From Nitrospirota bacterium (GTDB lineage: Bacteria > Nitrospirota > UBA9217), in contig JAJYKN010000110.1 of NCBI GenBank assembly GCA_021788515.1, positions 1 to 5,736 on the forward strand: a DNA stretch of 5,736 bases, read 5' to 3'. Below the pieces are notes generated by a model. That model searched no databases and was not told where the DNA came from. It worked only from the letters and a program-made list of their open reading frames with translations. Positions 1 to 5,723 of this stretch are shown piece after piece. Each line of letters opens with the position of its first letter. The stretch's first letter is position 1. A program made the position numbers and the translations under genes.

Positions 1-1051
1 ATTCTTTCACCCCCGCCTCGTATACTCCCGTTGCTTCCGACGTTGCGATGACCGGCATTCCGTGCGCGCGGAGCCCTTCACGGATCACGTCGCGGAGAAG
101 GTCATGGATCTGCGATTGATTCCGGAACCGTACTTCCGCCTTGGCAGGATGCACGTTCACGTCCACAAGGGCGGGATCGATGTCGATGAAAATGAAGCCG
201 ACCGGGTGCCGGCCGCGCATCAGCATGTCGCCGTAGGCGCTGTAGAGCCCATGGGGCAGCGAGGGATTCTTCACCGCGCGGCGGTTCACATAAAAGTCCT
301 GGTAGGTGCGGTCCGCGCGGCTGTAGGCCGGGCGTCCAATAAGACCGTGAATGTGGACGTTGTCCCTTCCGCCGGAAAAGGGCATCACGTTTTCCGTTAT
401 TTCATTTCCGTACAGCTGAAAAGCCCGTTCCTTGACGCTCATCGAAAGCGGGAGGTCAAGGACCGGCTTTTTGTTGTGCGTGAGTCTGAACCCGATGGAA
501 GGATGCGCCATGGCCTGTCGTGACACCGCCGTCAAAATGTGCGAAAATTCCGTGGCAGCGCTTTTCAGGAACTTGAGACGGGCGGGAGTGTTGTAGAACA
601 AGTGGTTTATTTCAAACGACGTGCCTTGCGGAGCCGCGGCATCAGCCAGGGATTTCACTTTTCCTGCTTCTATCTCGACCATGACTCCGGAGGAGCTGCC
701 CGGCGTGGCGGTCAGCATCCTGACGTGGGATACCGACGCGATGCTGGAGAGGGCCTCGCCCCGGAACCCCATGGTGCGGATGGCCTCAAGATCAGCGTCA
801 TCACTGATTTTGCTCGTTGCGTGGCGCAGGAACGCGGTCCGGGCGTCTTCCTTGGACATACCGCTGCCGTTGTCCGTGACGCGGATGAGCCGCGTGTCCG
901 CCTTTTCGATGTCGATAAAGATCTCGGTCGCAGCCGCATCGATCGCATTTTCGATCAGCTCCTTGACGACGGAGGCAGGCCGCTCAACCACCTCGCCGGC
1001 GGCGATCTTGTCGATGACGTGGTCGGGAAGAATTTTAATTATTGAAGACAT
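1..1051 (-). CDS. mutL: DNA mismatch repair protein MutL, N-terminal 350 codons (3' end beyond window)
   Basis: MutL is the GHKL-type ATPase that couples MutS mismatch recognition to strand incision and removal in the cytoplasm. The frame is open without a stop from ATG at 1051 to the window edge. The ATP site is intact: IAAGEVVERPASVVKEL near residues 16-32, with candidate catalytic E31 and Mg-binding N35; DNGSG at 60-64; RHATSK at 76-81; and GFRGEAL at 95-101. A second-domain signature, VDVNVHPAK at 296-304, carries the conserved Lys (K304) that reaches into the nucleotide pocket. The C-terminal dimerisation domain, and hence whether it has the DQHA-type endonuclease motif, lies outside the window. 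It is the last visible gene of a co-directional cluster, 119 nt after the preceding stop. There is no Shine-Dalgarno match before the ATG; instead the upstream bases form one arm of an inverted heptamer array. The assignment is certain from the motifs. The start is supported by the canonical MutL N-terminus. Confidence 0.97.
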   Translation of the reverse strand, partial: MSSIIKILPDHVIDKIAAGEVVERPASVVKELIENAIDAAATEIFIDIEKADTRLIRVTDNGSGMSKEDARTAFLRHATSKISDDADLEAIRTMGFRGEALSSIASVSHVRMLTATPGSSSGVMVEIEAGKVKSLADAAAPQGTSFEINHLFYNTPARLKFLKSAATEFSHILTAVSRQAMAHPSIGFRLTHNKKPVLDLPLSMSVKERAFQLYGNEITENVMPFSGGRDNVHIHGLIGRPAYSRADRTYQDFYVNRRAVKNPSLPHGLYSAYGDMLMRGRHPVGFIFIDIDPALVDVNVHPAKAEVRFRNQSQIHDLLRDVIREGLRAHGMPVIATSEATGVYEAGVKE

Positions 1052-1153
1052 AAGGCAGATGTCAGATCACAGAAGACAGAAGTAAGAAGCCAGAAGACAG
1101 ACTAAATGGTGCAAGAGTTCCTAGTCTGTTATCTGTGATCTGACTTCTGCCTT
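1052..1153 (-). promoter_or_regulatory. Imperfect long hairpin ending one base from the mutL start codon
   Basis: Bases 1052-1080 pair with 1125-1153 at 26 of 29 positions, leaving a 44-nt loop. An alternative register pairs all of 1056-1104 with 1122-1170 (35 of 49) around a 17-nt loop and includes a perfect 7-bp inner stem (1098-1104 with 1122-1128). On the transcript, the 3' arm runs right up to the mutL ATG, so folding would bury the translation start. No purine-rich ribosome-binding site is visible there. A role in mutL translation or in mRNA processing is inference. It does not look like a Rho-independent terminator, since no U-tract follows. Confidence 0.6.
1056..1104. repeat. Degenerate heptamer array, seven units, consensus CAGAAGA (plus strand)
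   Basis: Seven consecutive 7-nt units can be read without a gap from 1056 to 1104. Six of the seven start with CAGA, and the fifth (1084-1090) starts with AAGA. Units at 1070-1076 and 1091-1097 are both exactly CAGAAGA. The array lies 4 nt from the mutL start codon and is the mirror image of the array at 1122-1170. The units vary mostly in their last three bases. Confidence 0.85.
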
Positions 1154-1170
1154 CTGCCCTCTGTATTCTC
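1122..1170. repeat. Degenerate heptamer array, seven units, NNNTCTG, inverted relative to 1056-1104
   Basis: Seven 7-nt units fit from 1122 to 1170. Six of them end in TCTG, and the last (1164-1170) ends in TCTC. On the minus strand the same units read CAGANNN, the word of the neighbouring array at 1056-1104, so the two arrays are head-to-head around a 17-nt unique centre (1105-1121). The array ends on the base immediately before the stop codon of the upstream M16 gene (1171-1173), with no spacer left between them. Confidence 0.85.
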
Positions 1171-2541
1171 TCAGTATTTTAGTTTCGCCTTTTCCTGGTT
1201 CGCAACAACGACGATCACCATCTTGTCCGGATGGAGATATTTTTTCGCTACCCGCTGGACATCGTCGCGGGTAATTCCCTTGATCATGGACAGGTACTTC
1301 TGGGGATAATCGAGGCCCAGGTGGTATATCTCAATTGAGGTGAGCATGCCGGCGATCTTGGCGGAGGTGTCCATACGGAGCGGAAAACTGCCGCTCAGGT
1401 ATGCTTTGGCATCAGCCAGTTCTTTTTCCGTAACAGGCTCCTCCTGGATCCTGCGAATCTCCTTCAGGGTCTCTGCGATCACGTCATTCGCCGATTCATT
1501 CTTTGTTTGAATGGCCACCGTAAAGGCTCCCGGCTCCTTCTGGGCTGCAAACCCGCTGTGTACGTCGTATGCGAGGCCTTTATTATCCCGGATATTGTCC
1601 ATCAGGCGCGAGGAAAAACCGCCACCCCCCAGAATGTAATTCATGACCATGACAGCGTAAAAATCGGGGTTCTCCCTGCTGATGCCCACATGCCCCATGT
1701 CAATATTGGCCTGGGCCACGTCTTTGTCGATCTTTTGCACAACGGTCTTTTCGATTTCCGGCGGCGGGGCGAGAGCAGGCAGAGGCGTTCCCCTCCTCCG
1801 CCATGGTTTAAAGTATTCATTCAACAAGGCAACGATCTCTTTTTCGGACACGTCCCCGACCACGGCTATGATGGAATTCTCCGGAGTGTATCGCGCAGAA
1901 TAAAAATCAACGATATCCTGGCGGGTGAGCTTCGGAAGATAGGACGCAACATCGTCGTTCGTCCTGCCGTAGGGATGGTCTCCGAACACGGCCTTCGCAA
2001 AGGCCTGGCCTGCTACAATATTGGGCTCTTCCTTTTGACGCCTGAGCTCGGCCAGCGTTTCCTTGACCTTGCGGTCGATCTCCTTCTGGTCGAATACGGG
2101 GTTCAACAGAACGTCGGACAGCAGGTCAAGACCGGTGCGAATGTCCTTCTTCAGCACCCGGAGACTGGCCGAGGCAAAATCCTCTCCTCCCCCTGTAGAA
2201 AGCGATCCGCCGATGAAATCGATCTCCTGCTGGATCTGGTTTGCACTGCGCCGTGTGGTCCCCTGGGTCAAAAGCGACGCGGTAATGGACGCGAGCCCCG
2301 GCTTGCCCGCGGGCACGGACGTACTTCCGGCCCTGAGCGCCATGTTTATCGTTACCATGGGGATCTCGTGCTTCTCGGATAGCAGCAGGACCATGCCGTT
2401 ATCCAGAATGATGCGCTTGCCGAGCGGTTCCGCAGCCATCGCGTGTGAAACAAAGAGGCTCAAAACACCCAGCAGGGCAATAACGATTATTTTCGAATAA
2501 AGGGGCTTGTTATTCCGCATTCCGAATTTCGCATTCTGCAT
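1171..2541 (-). CDS. Exported M16B peptidase-family protein lacking the zinc motif (Arg/Tyr-bearing subunit)
   Basis: This 456-residue pitrilysin/MPP-family protein is probably the non-zinc partner of the M16 peptidase encoded just upstream. The start at 2541 has GGAG 7 nt ahead (minus strand, 2552-2549). A Sec signal peptide follows: basic n-region to K17, hydrophobic 18-31, and a likely cut after A34-M35-A36. The N-terminal M16 half aligns well (DNGMVLLLSEKHEIPMV at 47-63, then PGL at 81-83). However, the HxxEH position reads S85-I-T-A88-S89, and the distal Glu position appears to be Ala (A164 by ungapped alignment), so zinc binding is lost. The C-terminal half keeps the family glycine loop and SSRL (305-313), plus R318 and Y325, the residues that help bind substrate and stabilise the transition state. 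A proline-rich linker (253-261) joins the halves. A role as half of a heterodimeric envelope protease is inferred from the known family architecture. The first ten codons come from a heptamer repeat. Confidence 0.9.
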   Translation of the reverse strand: MQNAKFGMRNNKPLYSKIIVIALLGVLSLFVSHAMAAEPLGKRIILDNGMVLLLSEKHEIPMVTINMALRAGSTSVPAGKPGLASITASLLTQGTTRRSANQIQQEIDFIGGSLSTGGGEDFASASLRVLKKDIRTGLDLLSDVLLNPVFDQKEIDRKVKETLAELRRQKEEPNIVAGQAFAKAVFGDHPYGRTNDDVASYLPKLTRQDIVDFYSARYTPENSIIAVVGDVSEKEIVALLNEYFKPWRRRGTPLPALAPPPEIEKTVVQKIDKDVAQANIDMGHVGISRENPDFYAVMVMNYILGGGGFSSRLMDNIRDNKGLAYDVHSGFAAQKEPGAFTVAIQTKNESANDVIAETLKEIRRIQEEPVTEKELADAKAYLSGSFPLRMDTSAKIAGMLTSIEIYHLGLDYPQKYLSMIKGITRDDVQRVAKKYLHPDKMVIVVVANQEKAKLKY

Positions 2542-2546
2542 TTTCC
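2512..2546. repeat. Degenerate heptamer array, five units, consensus GCGGAAT (minus strand), overlapping a start codon
   Basis: Five 7-nt units run from 2512 to 2546; on the plus strand they are variants of ATTCCGC. The array spans the start codon of the non-zinc M16 gene (2541-2539) and its first ten codons. Because 21 nt equals seven codons, the encoded peptide also repeats with a 7-residue rhythm (M-Q-N at 1-3, M-R-N at 8-10). The units create ATG triplets at 2541, 2534 and 2520. The first and last share the gene's frame, while the middle one opens a 15-codon reading frame that stops at 2487. Confidence 0.8.
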
Positions 2547-2548
2547 CA

Positions 2549-2552
2549 CTCC
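2549..2552 (-). promoter_or_regulatory. Shine-Dalgarno GGAG deciding the start of the non-zinc M16 gene
   Basis: On the minus strand GGAG lies 7 nt before ATG at 2541. The alternative in-frame ATG at 2520 has only GGA directly touching it, which is too close to work. This favours 2541 and therefore a protein whose first residues derive from the heptamer array. Confidence 0.65.
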
Positions 2553-2570
2553 GTAATCTTCGACTGCATA

Positions 2571-3893
2571 TTATTGTTTTACGGGGACCAAGATCCCGAC
2601 GGTTCTGTTGTCCGCGGTAAAGTACTCTTTTGCCACCCGCATCACGTCTTCCTTGGTCACGGCCCGGATATTGTCCACATATTTTTCGAGCAGCTTCCAA
2701 CTGGCCACAGACTCATATTGACCCAGAAGCATCGCCTGGTAGAAGTTCGAGTCCTGGCCCATGATGAAAGAAGCCTCTACCTGGTTTTTGGCTTTTTGAA
2801 GCTCTTCGTCGGCCACCGGATCGTTCTTGAGCCTGTCGATCTCGTCGTACAAGGCTTTTTCGACCTCATCCGTGGTCTTGCCCGGCATCACACCGGCGTA
2901 AACATAGAACAGGTTGGGATCTTTCGAAACATCGTCATAATCGCCGCCCGCGTAGAGCGCAATCTGTTTTTCGTACACCAGCGATTTGTAGAGTCGCGAG
3001 CTTTTCCCCGATGAAAGGATGCCCTGCAGGACATCGAGGGCGTATGCGTCGGGATTGGCTATAGTCGGAGCGTTGTATCCTGCAAAGACCGCGGGCAGCT
3101 CCGCCGGTCTTTTTACGATGACCCTGCGCTCGCCGAGATGCTTCGGCTCAACCGCCGTGACCTTCGGCACCTCGGGTCCCCGGGGTATCTTTCCGAAAGA
3201 CTTCTCGATCTGCGCAAGCAGCTTTTTCGTGTCAAAATCTCCTACCACGACGATCGTGGCGTTGTTCGGCTCATAATAGGTGCGGTAATACCTGACGAGA
3301 TCATCGCGGGTAAAATTGCCGATGTCCGACATCCAGCCGATCACCGGCCACTGGTAGGGGTGGGCGCTGAACGCCACCGACATCATCTGCTCCACCATGG
3401 CGCTGACGGGATCGTCCTCGGTCCGCATCCGGCGTTCTTCCTTCACCACATCTCGCTCGGACTGGAAATCTTTCGGGTCCAGCAGCAGGTTCTGCATGCG
3501 GTCGGACTCGAGGTCGAGCGAGATGGCGATACGGTCTGCGGCAAAGCTCTCGAAGTAGGCCGTATAGTCATGGGAGGTAAAGGCGTTGTCGTTCCCGCCG
3601 TTCCGCTGGACTGTCTGCGAGAAGGTCTTGGGGCCGTATTTCTTCGTCCCCTTGAACATCATGTGTTCGAGCATGTGGGACAGGCCTGTTTTCCCGAGAC
3701 ATTCGTTCCGCGACCCGACCTTGTACCAGACCTGGAACGTTACCACCGGCGCTTTGTGCTCTTCCTTGAGCAGCACTTTGAGGCCGTTCGGCAGGACCCG
3801 CTCCGTAACGTTGAGATTCTGGGCGAAACCTGAAGCCGATGCCGACAACAACAAAATCAACACTATCAAACTAAGTCTCTTCATTCTTTTCAT
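2571..3893 (-). CDS. Exported M16B zinc peptidase (HxxEH subunit)
   Basis: This 440-residue metallopeptidase of the pitrilysin/MPP family is likely to be in the periplasm or envelope. The start at 3893 follows GAGG at 8 nt, and a Sec signal peptide is clear: K2, R3, K5 and R6, hydrophobic 7-20, probable cut after G22-F-A24. The inverted zinc motif is H73-M-L-E76-H77, with distal ligand E153 (in KEERR) 75 residues after H77, the expected spacing. The N-half also has NGLKVLL and HMLEHMMFKGT. The C-terminal half has SSGKSSRLY (294-302), but the residue aligned with the catalytic Arg is V306 or Y307, and Tyr is L313 or, one residue displaced, Y314, so the usual Arg/Tyr pair is incomplete. The next gene, 29 nt downstream, has the opposite defects, so the two probably form one heterodimeric enzyme. 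The reading frame extends upstream into dut, but that extension is not credible. The substrate is unknown. Confidence 0.93.
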   Translation of the reverse strand: MKRMKRLSLIVLILLLSASASGFAQNLNVTERVLPNGLKVLLKEEHKAPVVTFQVWYKVGSRNECLGKTGLSHMLEHMMFKGTKKYGPKTFSQTVQRNGGNDNAFTSHDYTAYFESFAADRIAISLDLESDRMQNLLLDPKDFQSERDVVKEERRMRTEDDPVSAMVEQMMSVAFSAHPYQWPVIGWMSDIGNFTRDDLVRYYRTYYEPNNATIVVVGDFDTKKLLAQIEKSFGKIPRGPEVPKVTAVEPKHLGERRVIVKRPAELPAVFAGYNAPTIANPDAYALDVLQGILSSGKSSRLYKSLVYEKQIALYAGGDYDDVSKDPNLFYVYAGVMPGKTTDEVEKALYDEIDRLKNDPVADEELQKAKNQVEASFIMGQDSNFYQAMLLGQYESVASWKLLEKYVDNIRAVTKEDVMRVAKEYFTADNRTVGILVPVKQ

Positions 3894-3901
3894 GACACCA
3901 A

Positions 3902-3905
3902 CCTC
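3902..3905 (-). promoter_or_regulatory. Shine-Dalgarno GAGG of the zinc M16 gene
   Basis: GAGG on the minus strand is 8 nt before ATG at 3893 and directly follows the heptamer array at 3906-3940. It supports the start that yields a signal peptide, rather than the longer frame reaching 4082, whose extra residues overlap dut, or the internal Met at codon 4. Confidence 0.7.
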
Positions 3906-3940
3906 AACTTTGAACTTTGTACCTTGAACGCTGAACTTGT
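3906..3940. repeat. Degenerate heptamer array, five units, consensus CAAAGTT (minus strand)
   Basis: Five 7-nt units fit from 3906 to 3940. The first two (3906-3912 and 3913-3919) are identical AACTTTG on the plus strand, and the other three are variants. The unit farthest into dut reaches the last base of the dut stop codon (3942-3940), so the array fills almost the whole 46-nt gap between dut and the zinc M16 gene and leaves just enough room for the ribosome-binding site. Here the units run in one direction only. Confidence 0.8.
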
Positions 3941-4395
3941 TACTTACGACCCGTGTGCCCGAACCCGCCGGCCCCCCGGGCGGTCTCGGACAGCTGTTCC
4001 ACAGTTTCAAACCTGGCCTTTTCCAGCTTGGCGAAAACCAGCTGGGCGATGCGGTCTCCGCGCCGGACCAGAAAAGCGGCATCGCTGAAGTTGAACAGGA
4101 TGATGCCGATCTCGCCGCGGTAATCGGCGTCGATCGTGCCCGGTCCGTTCAGCAGCCCGATGCCGTGCTTGAGCGCAAGCCCGCTCCGCGGACGCACCTG
4201 TCCTTCGTATCCCTCGGGGATGGCCAGAGCGATCCCCGTGGGGATGAGTTTCCATTTTCCCGCATCGATCGTTGTTTCGCCGTCCACCGCCGCGTACAGA
4301 TCGACGCCTGCGGAATGCTCGGTCTGATAATGAGGAAGGGGGAGTCCTTCAGAATTCTTGAGCTTCGTTATGTGGACAATGAGATGATTTGACAT
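3940..4395 (-). CDS. dut: Deoxyuridine 5'-triphosphate nucleotidohydrolase (dUTPase)
   Basis: Dut hydrolyses dUTP to dUMP and pyrophosphate, keeping uracil out of DNA and supplying dUMP for dTMP synthesis; it works as a cytoplasmic homotrimer. The product is 151 residues, the usual length for bacterial trimeric dUTPases. All five family motifs are present in order: AGVDLYA (29-35), [12 protein letters not shown] (68-79), [12 protein letters not shown] (86-97), GDRIAQLVF (113-121), and the C-terminal P-loop-like arm [12 protein letters not shown] (140-151). D89 in motif 3 corresponds to the catalytic Asp. ATG at 4395 was chosen because it gives the canonical N-terminus (I-V-H-I-T-K-L) and the family length. 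An in-frame ATG at 4416 falls in a heptamer repeat and adds seven unconserved residues. Neither start has a recognisable Shine-Dalgarno sequence. It sits 71 nt after the PepR-type gene. This neighbour pair is common in several phyla. Confidence 0.97.
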   Translation of the reverse strand: MSNHLIVHITKLKNSEGLPLPHYQTEHSAGVDLYAAVDGETTIDAGKWKLIPTGIALAIPEGYEGQVRPRSGLALKHGIGLLNGPGTIDADYRGEIGIILFNFSDAAFLVRRGDRIAQLVFAKLEKARFETVEQLSETARGAGGFGHTGRK

Positions 4396-4405
4396 AGAAA
4401 AACCG

Positions 4406-4440
4406 GCATAGCGCATAGGGCATGGCGCAAAGGGTTTAGC
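4406..4440. repeat. Degenerate heptamer array, GCATAGG-like units (plus strand), upstream of dut
   Basis: Five 7-nt units fit from 4406 to 4440. The first four start with GCA (4406, 4413, 4420, 4427); the fifth (4434-4440) is only weakly related. The units generate an ATG in the dut frame at 4416 and another out of frame at 4423. The array is opposed to the one at 4442-4462: the unit at 4426-4432 and the bases at 4457-4463 form a perfect 7-bp inverted repeat (CGCAAAG with CTTTGCG). Confidence 0.75.
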
Positions 4441-4441
4441 C

Positions 4442-4462
4442 TCTCTGCTCTCTGCTCTTTGC
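4442..4462. repeat. Three tandem heptamers TCTCTGC (plus strand), inverted relative to 4406-4440
   Basis: Units at 4442 and 4449 are identical TCTCTGC; the third (4456-4462) is TCTTTGC. On the minus strand they read GCAGAGA and GCAAAGA, the same GCANAG word as the neighbouring array in the opposite direction, with a single base (4441) between the two. They lie 4 nt after the PepR-type stop codon (4469-4467). Confidence 0.8.
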
Positions 4463-4466
4463 GAAA

Positions 4467-5723
4467 TCAGATCTCCAAAACCGAATCCGGCACGTCGGCC
4501 CTGGTCAGCGGGCCGAGGATCGTGAGGGAGATATTTTCCCGGGTGAACAGCTGCTGCGCCAACTGCTGCACCTGCTCCCCCGTTACCTTCTCCACACCCT
4601 TGATGATATCATCCATAGACAGGTACTTTCCGAAATAAATCTCCTGGCGCGCGATACGGCTCATGTGACTGTTGCTGCTTTCCAGCGAAAGGATCAAATT
4701 CCCTTTGATCTGGTTCCTGACGCGCAATTCCTCGGCAGACGTTATCCCCTCGTCTTTGATCTTTTTGAACTCCTTCAACACCAGTCGCACCACTTCAAGC
4801 GCATTTGAGGGGCCGGTCCCCGCATAGACCGTGAACAAGCCCGTATCCCGGTACGACGTTACATAGGAATAGATTGAATAAGCGAGGGCATGCTGTTCGC
4901 GCACTTCCTGGAAGAGCCGGGAACTCATGCTGTACCCGAGCACCGTATTGAGCGCCGATATCACGTAGCGGTCTTCATGGGAGTTGTGAAGCCCCTTGCA
5001 GCCCATGCAGAGCTGCACCTGTTCGAGCTGTTTTTTCTTCACCACGATGTCCCGCGTGAATGCCGGTGTATCTTCCCGCTTGGAGACCACGGCTCTCGCA
5101 AGCTTCCCGAACTGAGCGTTTAACAGATCGATCAAGCGGGCATGCTCGAAATTACCGGCTACGGAAATCACGATCTCTTTCGGGCTGTAGTAATTATCAA
5201 TATAAGCAAGGATGTCCTGATGCTTGAGCCCCCTGATGGTTTCCTTTGTCCCGAGGATAGGGCGGCCGAGCGAGTTGTCGGGCCAAACCGTGTTCGTGAA
5301 GAGTTCGTGGATATAGTCGTCGGGCGTGTCTTCAACGCCCTTGATCTCCTCGAGAATGACCTTGCGCTCTTTTTCCATCTCCGCGGCTTCGAATTTCGAA
5401 CCGAGCAGAATGTCGGAAAGGATGTCAATGGCCACGGGCAGGTGCTCGTCCACCACCTTGGCGTAGTAGGTGGTCGTTTCCTGCGAGGTGAAAGCGTTGT
5501 ACTCCCCGCCCAGGGAATCCATTTCGATGGCAATGTCCTTTGCCGACCGCTTCTCCGTGCCCTTGAAGAACATGTGTTCGATAAAGTGCGAGACGCCGCC
5601 GATCTCCGGCGGCTCGTGCCGGGAGCCGACTTTCACCCACACCCCGATGGATACGGAGCGCGACTTCGGAAGCGTTTCGGAAACGACCCGTATGCCGTTT
5701 TCGAGGGTATCTTTTCTATACAT
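4467..5723 (-). CDS. Cytoplasmic M16B zinc peptidase, PepR/MlpA (YmxG) type
   Basis: This 418-residue processing-peptidase-like protein belongs to the family containing Bacillus MlpA/YmxG and the mitochondrial processing peptidase beta subunit. It starts at the edge-proximal ATG with no signal peptide, so it should be cytoplasmic. The zinc site is complete: H46-F-I-E49-H50 in [15 protein letters not shown], and the distal Glu in ERKVILEE with E126 at the expected 75-residue spacing. The C-terminal half retains SSRLF (267-271) and the R275/Y282 pair in VREQHALAY, so one polypeptide, as a homodimer, has everything needed for catalysis. This contrasts with the split pair downstream. Only 13 nt upstream are visible, with a weak AGAG about 9 nt before ATG. 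In many genomes this gene follows pnp and precedes dut; dut does follow here, while pnp would lie outside the window. The physiological substrate of this subgroup is unsettled. An unusual CxxC (C239, C242) is noted. Confidence 0.94.
   Translation of the reverse strand: MYRKDTLENGIRVVSETLPKSRSVSIGVWVKVGSRHEPPEIGGVSHFIEHMFFKGTEKRSAKDIAIEMDSLGGEYNAFTSQETTTYYAKVVDEHLPVAIDILSDILLGSKFEAAEMEKERKVILEEIKGVEDTPDDYIHELFTNTVWPDNSLGRPILGTKETIRGLKHQDILAYIDNYYSPKEIVISVAGNFEHARLIDLLNAQFGKLARAVVSKREDTPAFTRDIVVKKKQLEQVQLCMGCKGLHNSHEDRYVISALNTVLGYSMSSRLFQEVREQHALAYSIYSYVTSYRDTGLFTVYAGTGPSNALEVVRLVLKEFKKIKDEGITSAEELRVRNQIKGNLILSLESSNSHMSRIARQEIYFGKYLSMDDIIKGVEKVTGEQVQQLAQQLFTRENISLTILGPLTRADVPDSVLEI

Noticed and set aside
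62..1085. Several plus-strand open frames (62-523, 539-1045, 621-1085)
   Set aside because: They are antisense to mutL, whose conserved motifs are continuous across the same bases.
1052..1170. Rho-independent terminator between the M16 gene and mutL
   Set aside because: The stem is long, imperfect and A/G versus C/T rich, and no run of U follows on either strand. Its 3' arm runs directly into the mutL start.
1056..1170. CRISPR array or insertion-sequence terminal repeats
   Set aside because: Seven-nt contiguous units without spacers are not CRISPR, and there is no transposase or target-site duplication around the inverted arms.
1507..2382. Long plus-strand open frame (291 codons) antisense to the non-zinc M16 gene
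   Set aside because: It lies wholly within a minus-strand gene with clear family motifs. Its translation is rich in Arg, His and Gly with no recognisable domain, as expected for the antisense of a G/C-biased third codon position.
2542..2700. N-terminal extension of the non-zinc M16 frame to an ATG at 2700
   Set aside because: It overlaps the 3' end of the zinc M16 gene and would place the signal peptide internally.
3138..3833. Plus-strand open frame of 231 codons antisense to the zinc M16 gene
   Set aside because: Same reasoning: it mirrors the coding frame of a well-supported peptidase and shows no domain, signal peptide or ribosome-binding site of its own.
3894..4082. N-terminal extension of the zinc M16 frame to an ATG at 4082
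   Set aside because: It would overlap dut and translate the heptamer spacer. The start at 3893 has a GAGG site and begins a proper signal peptide.
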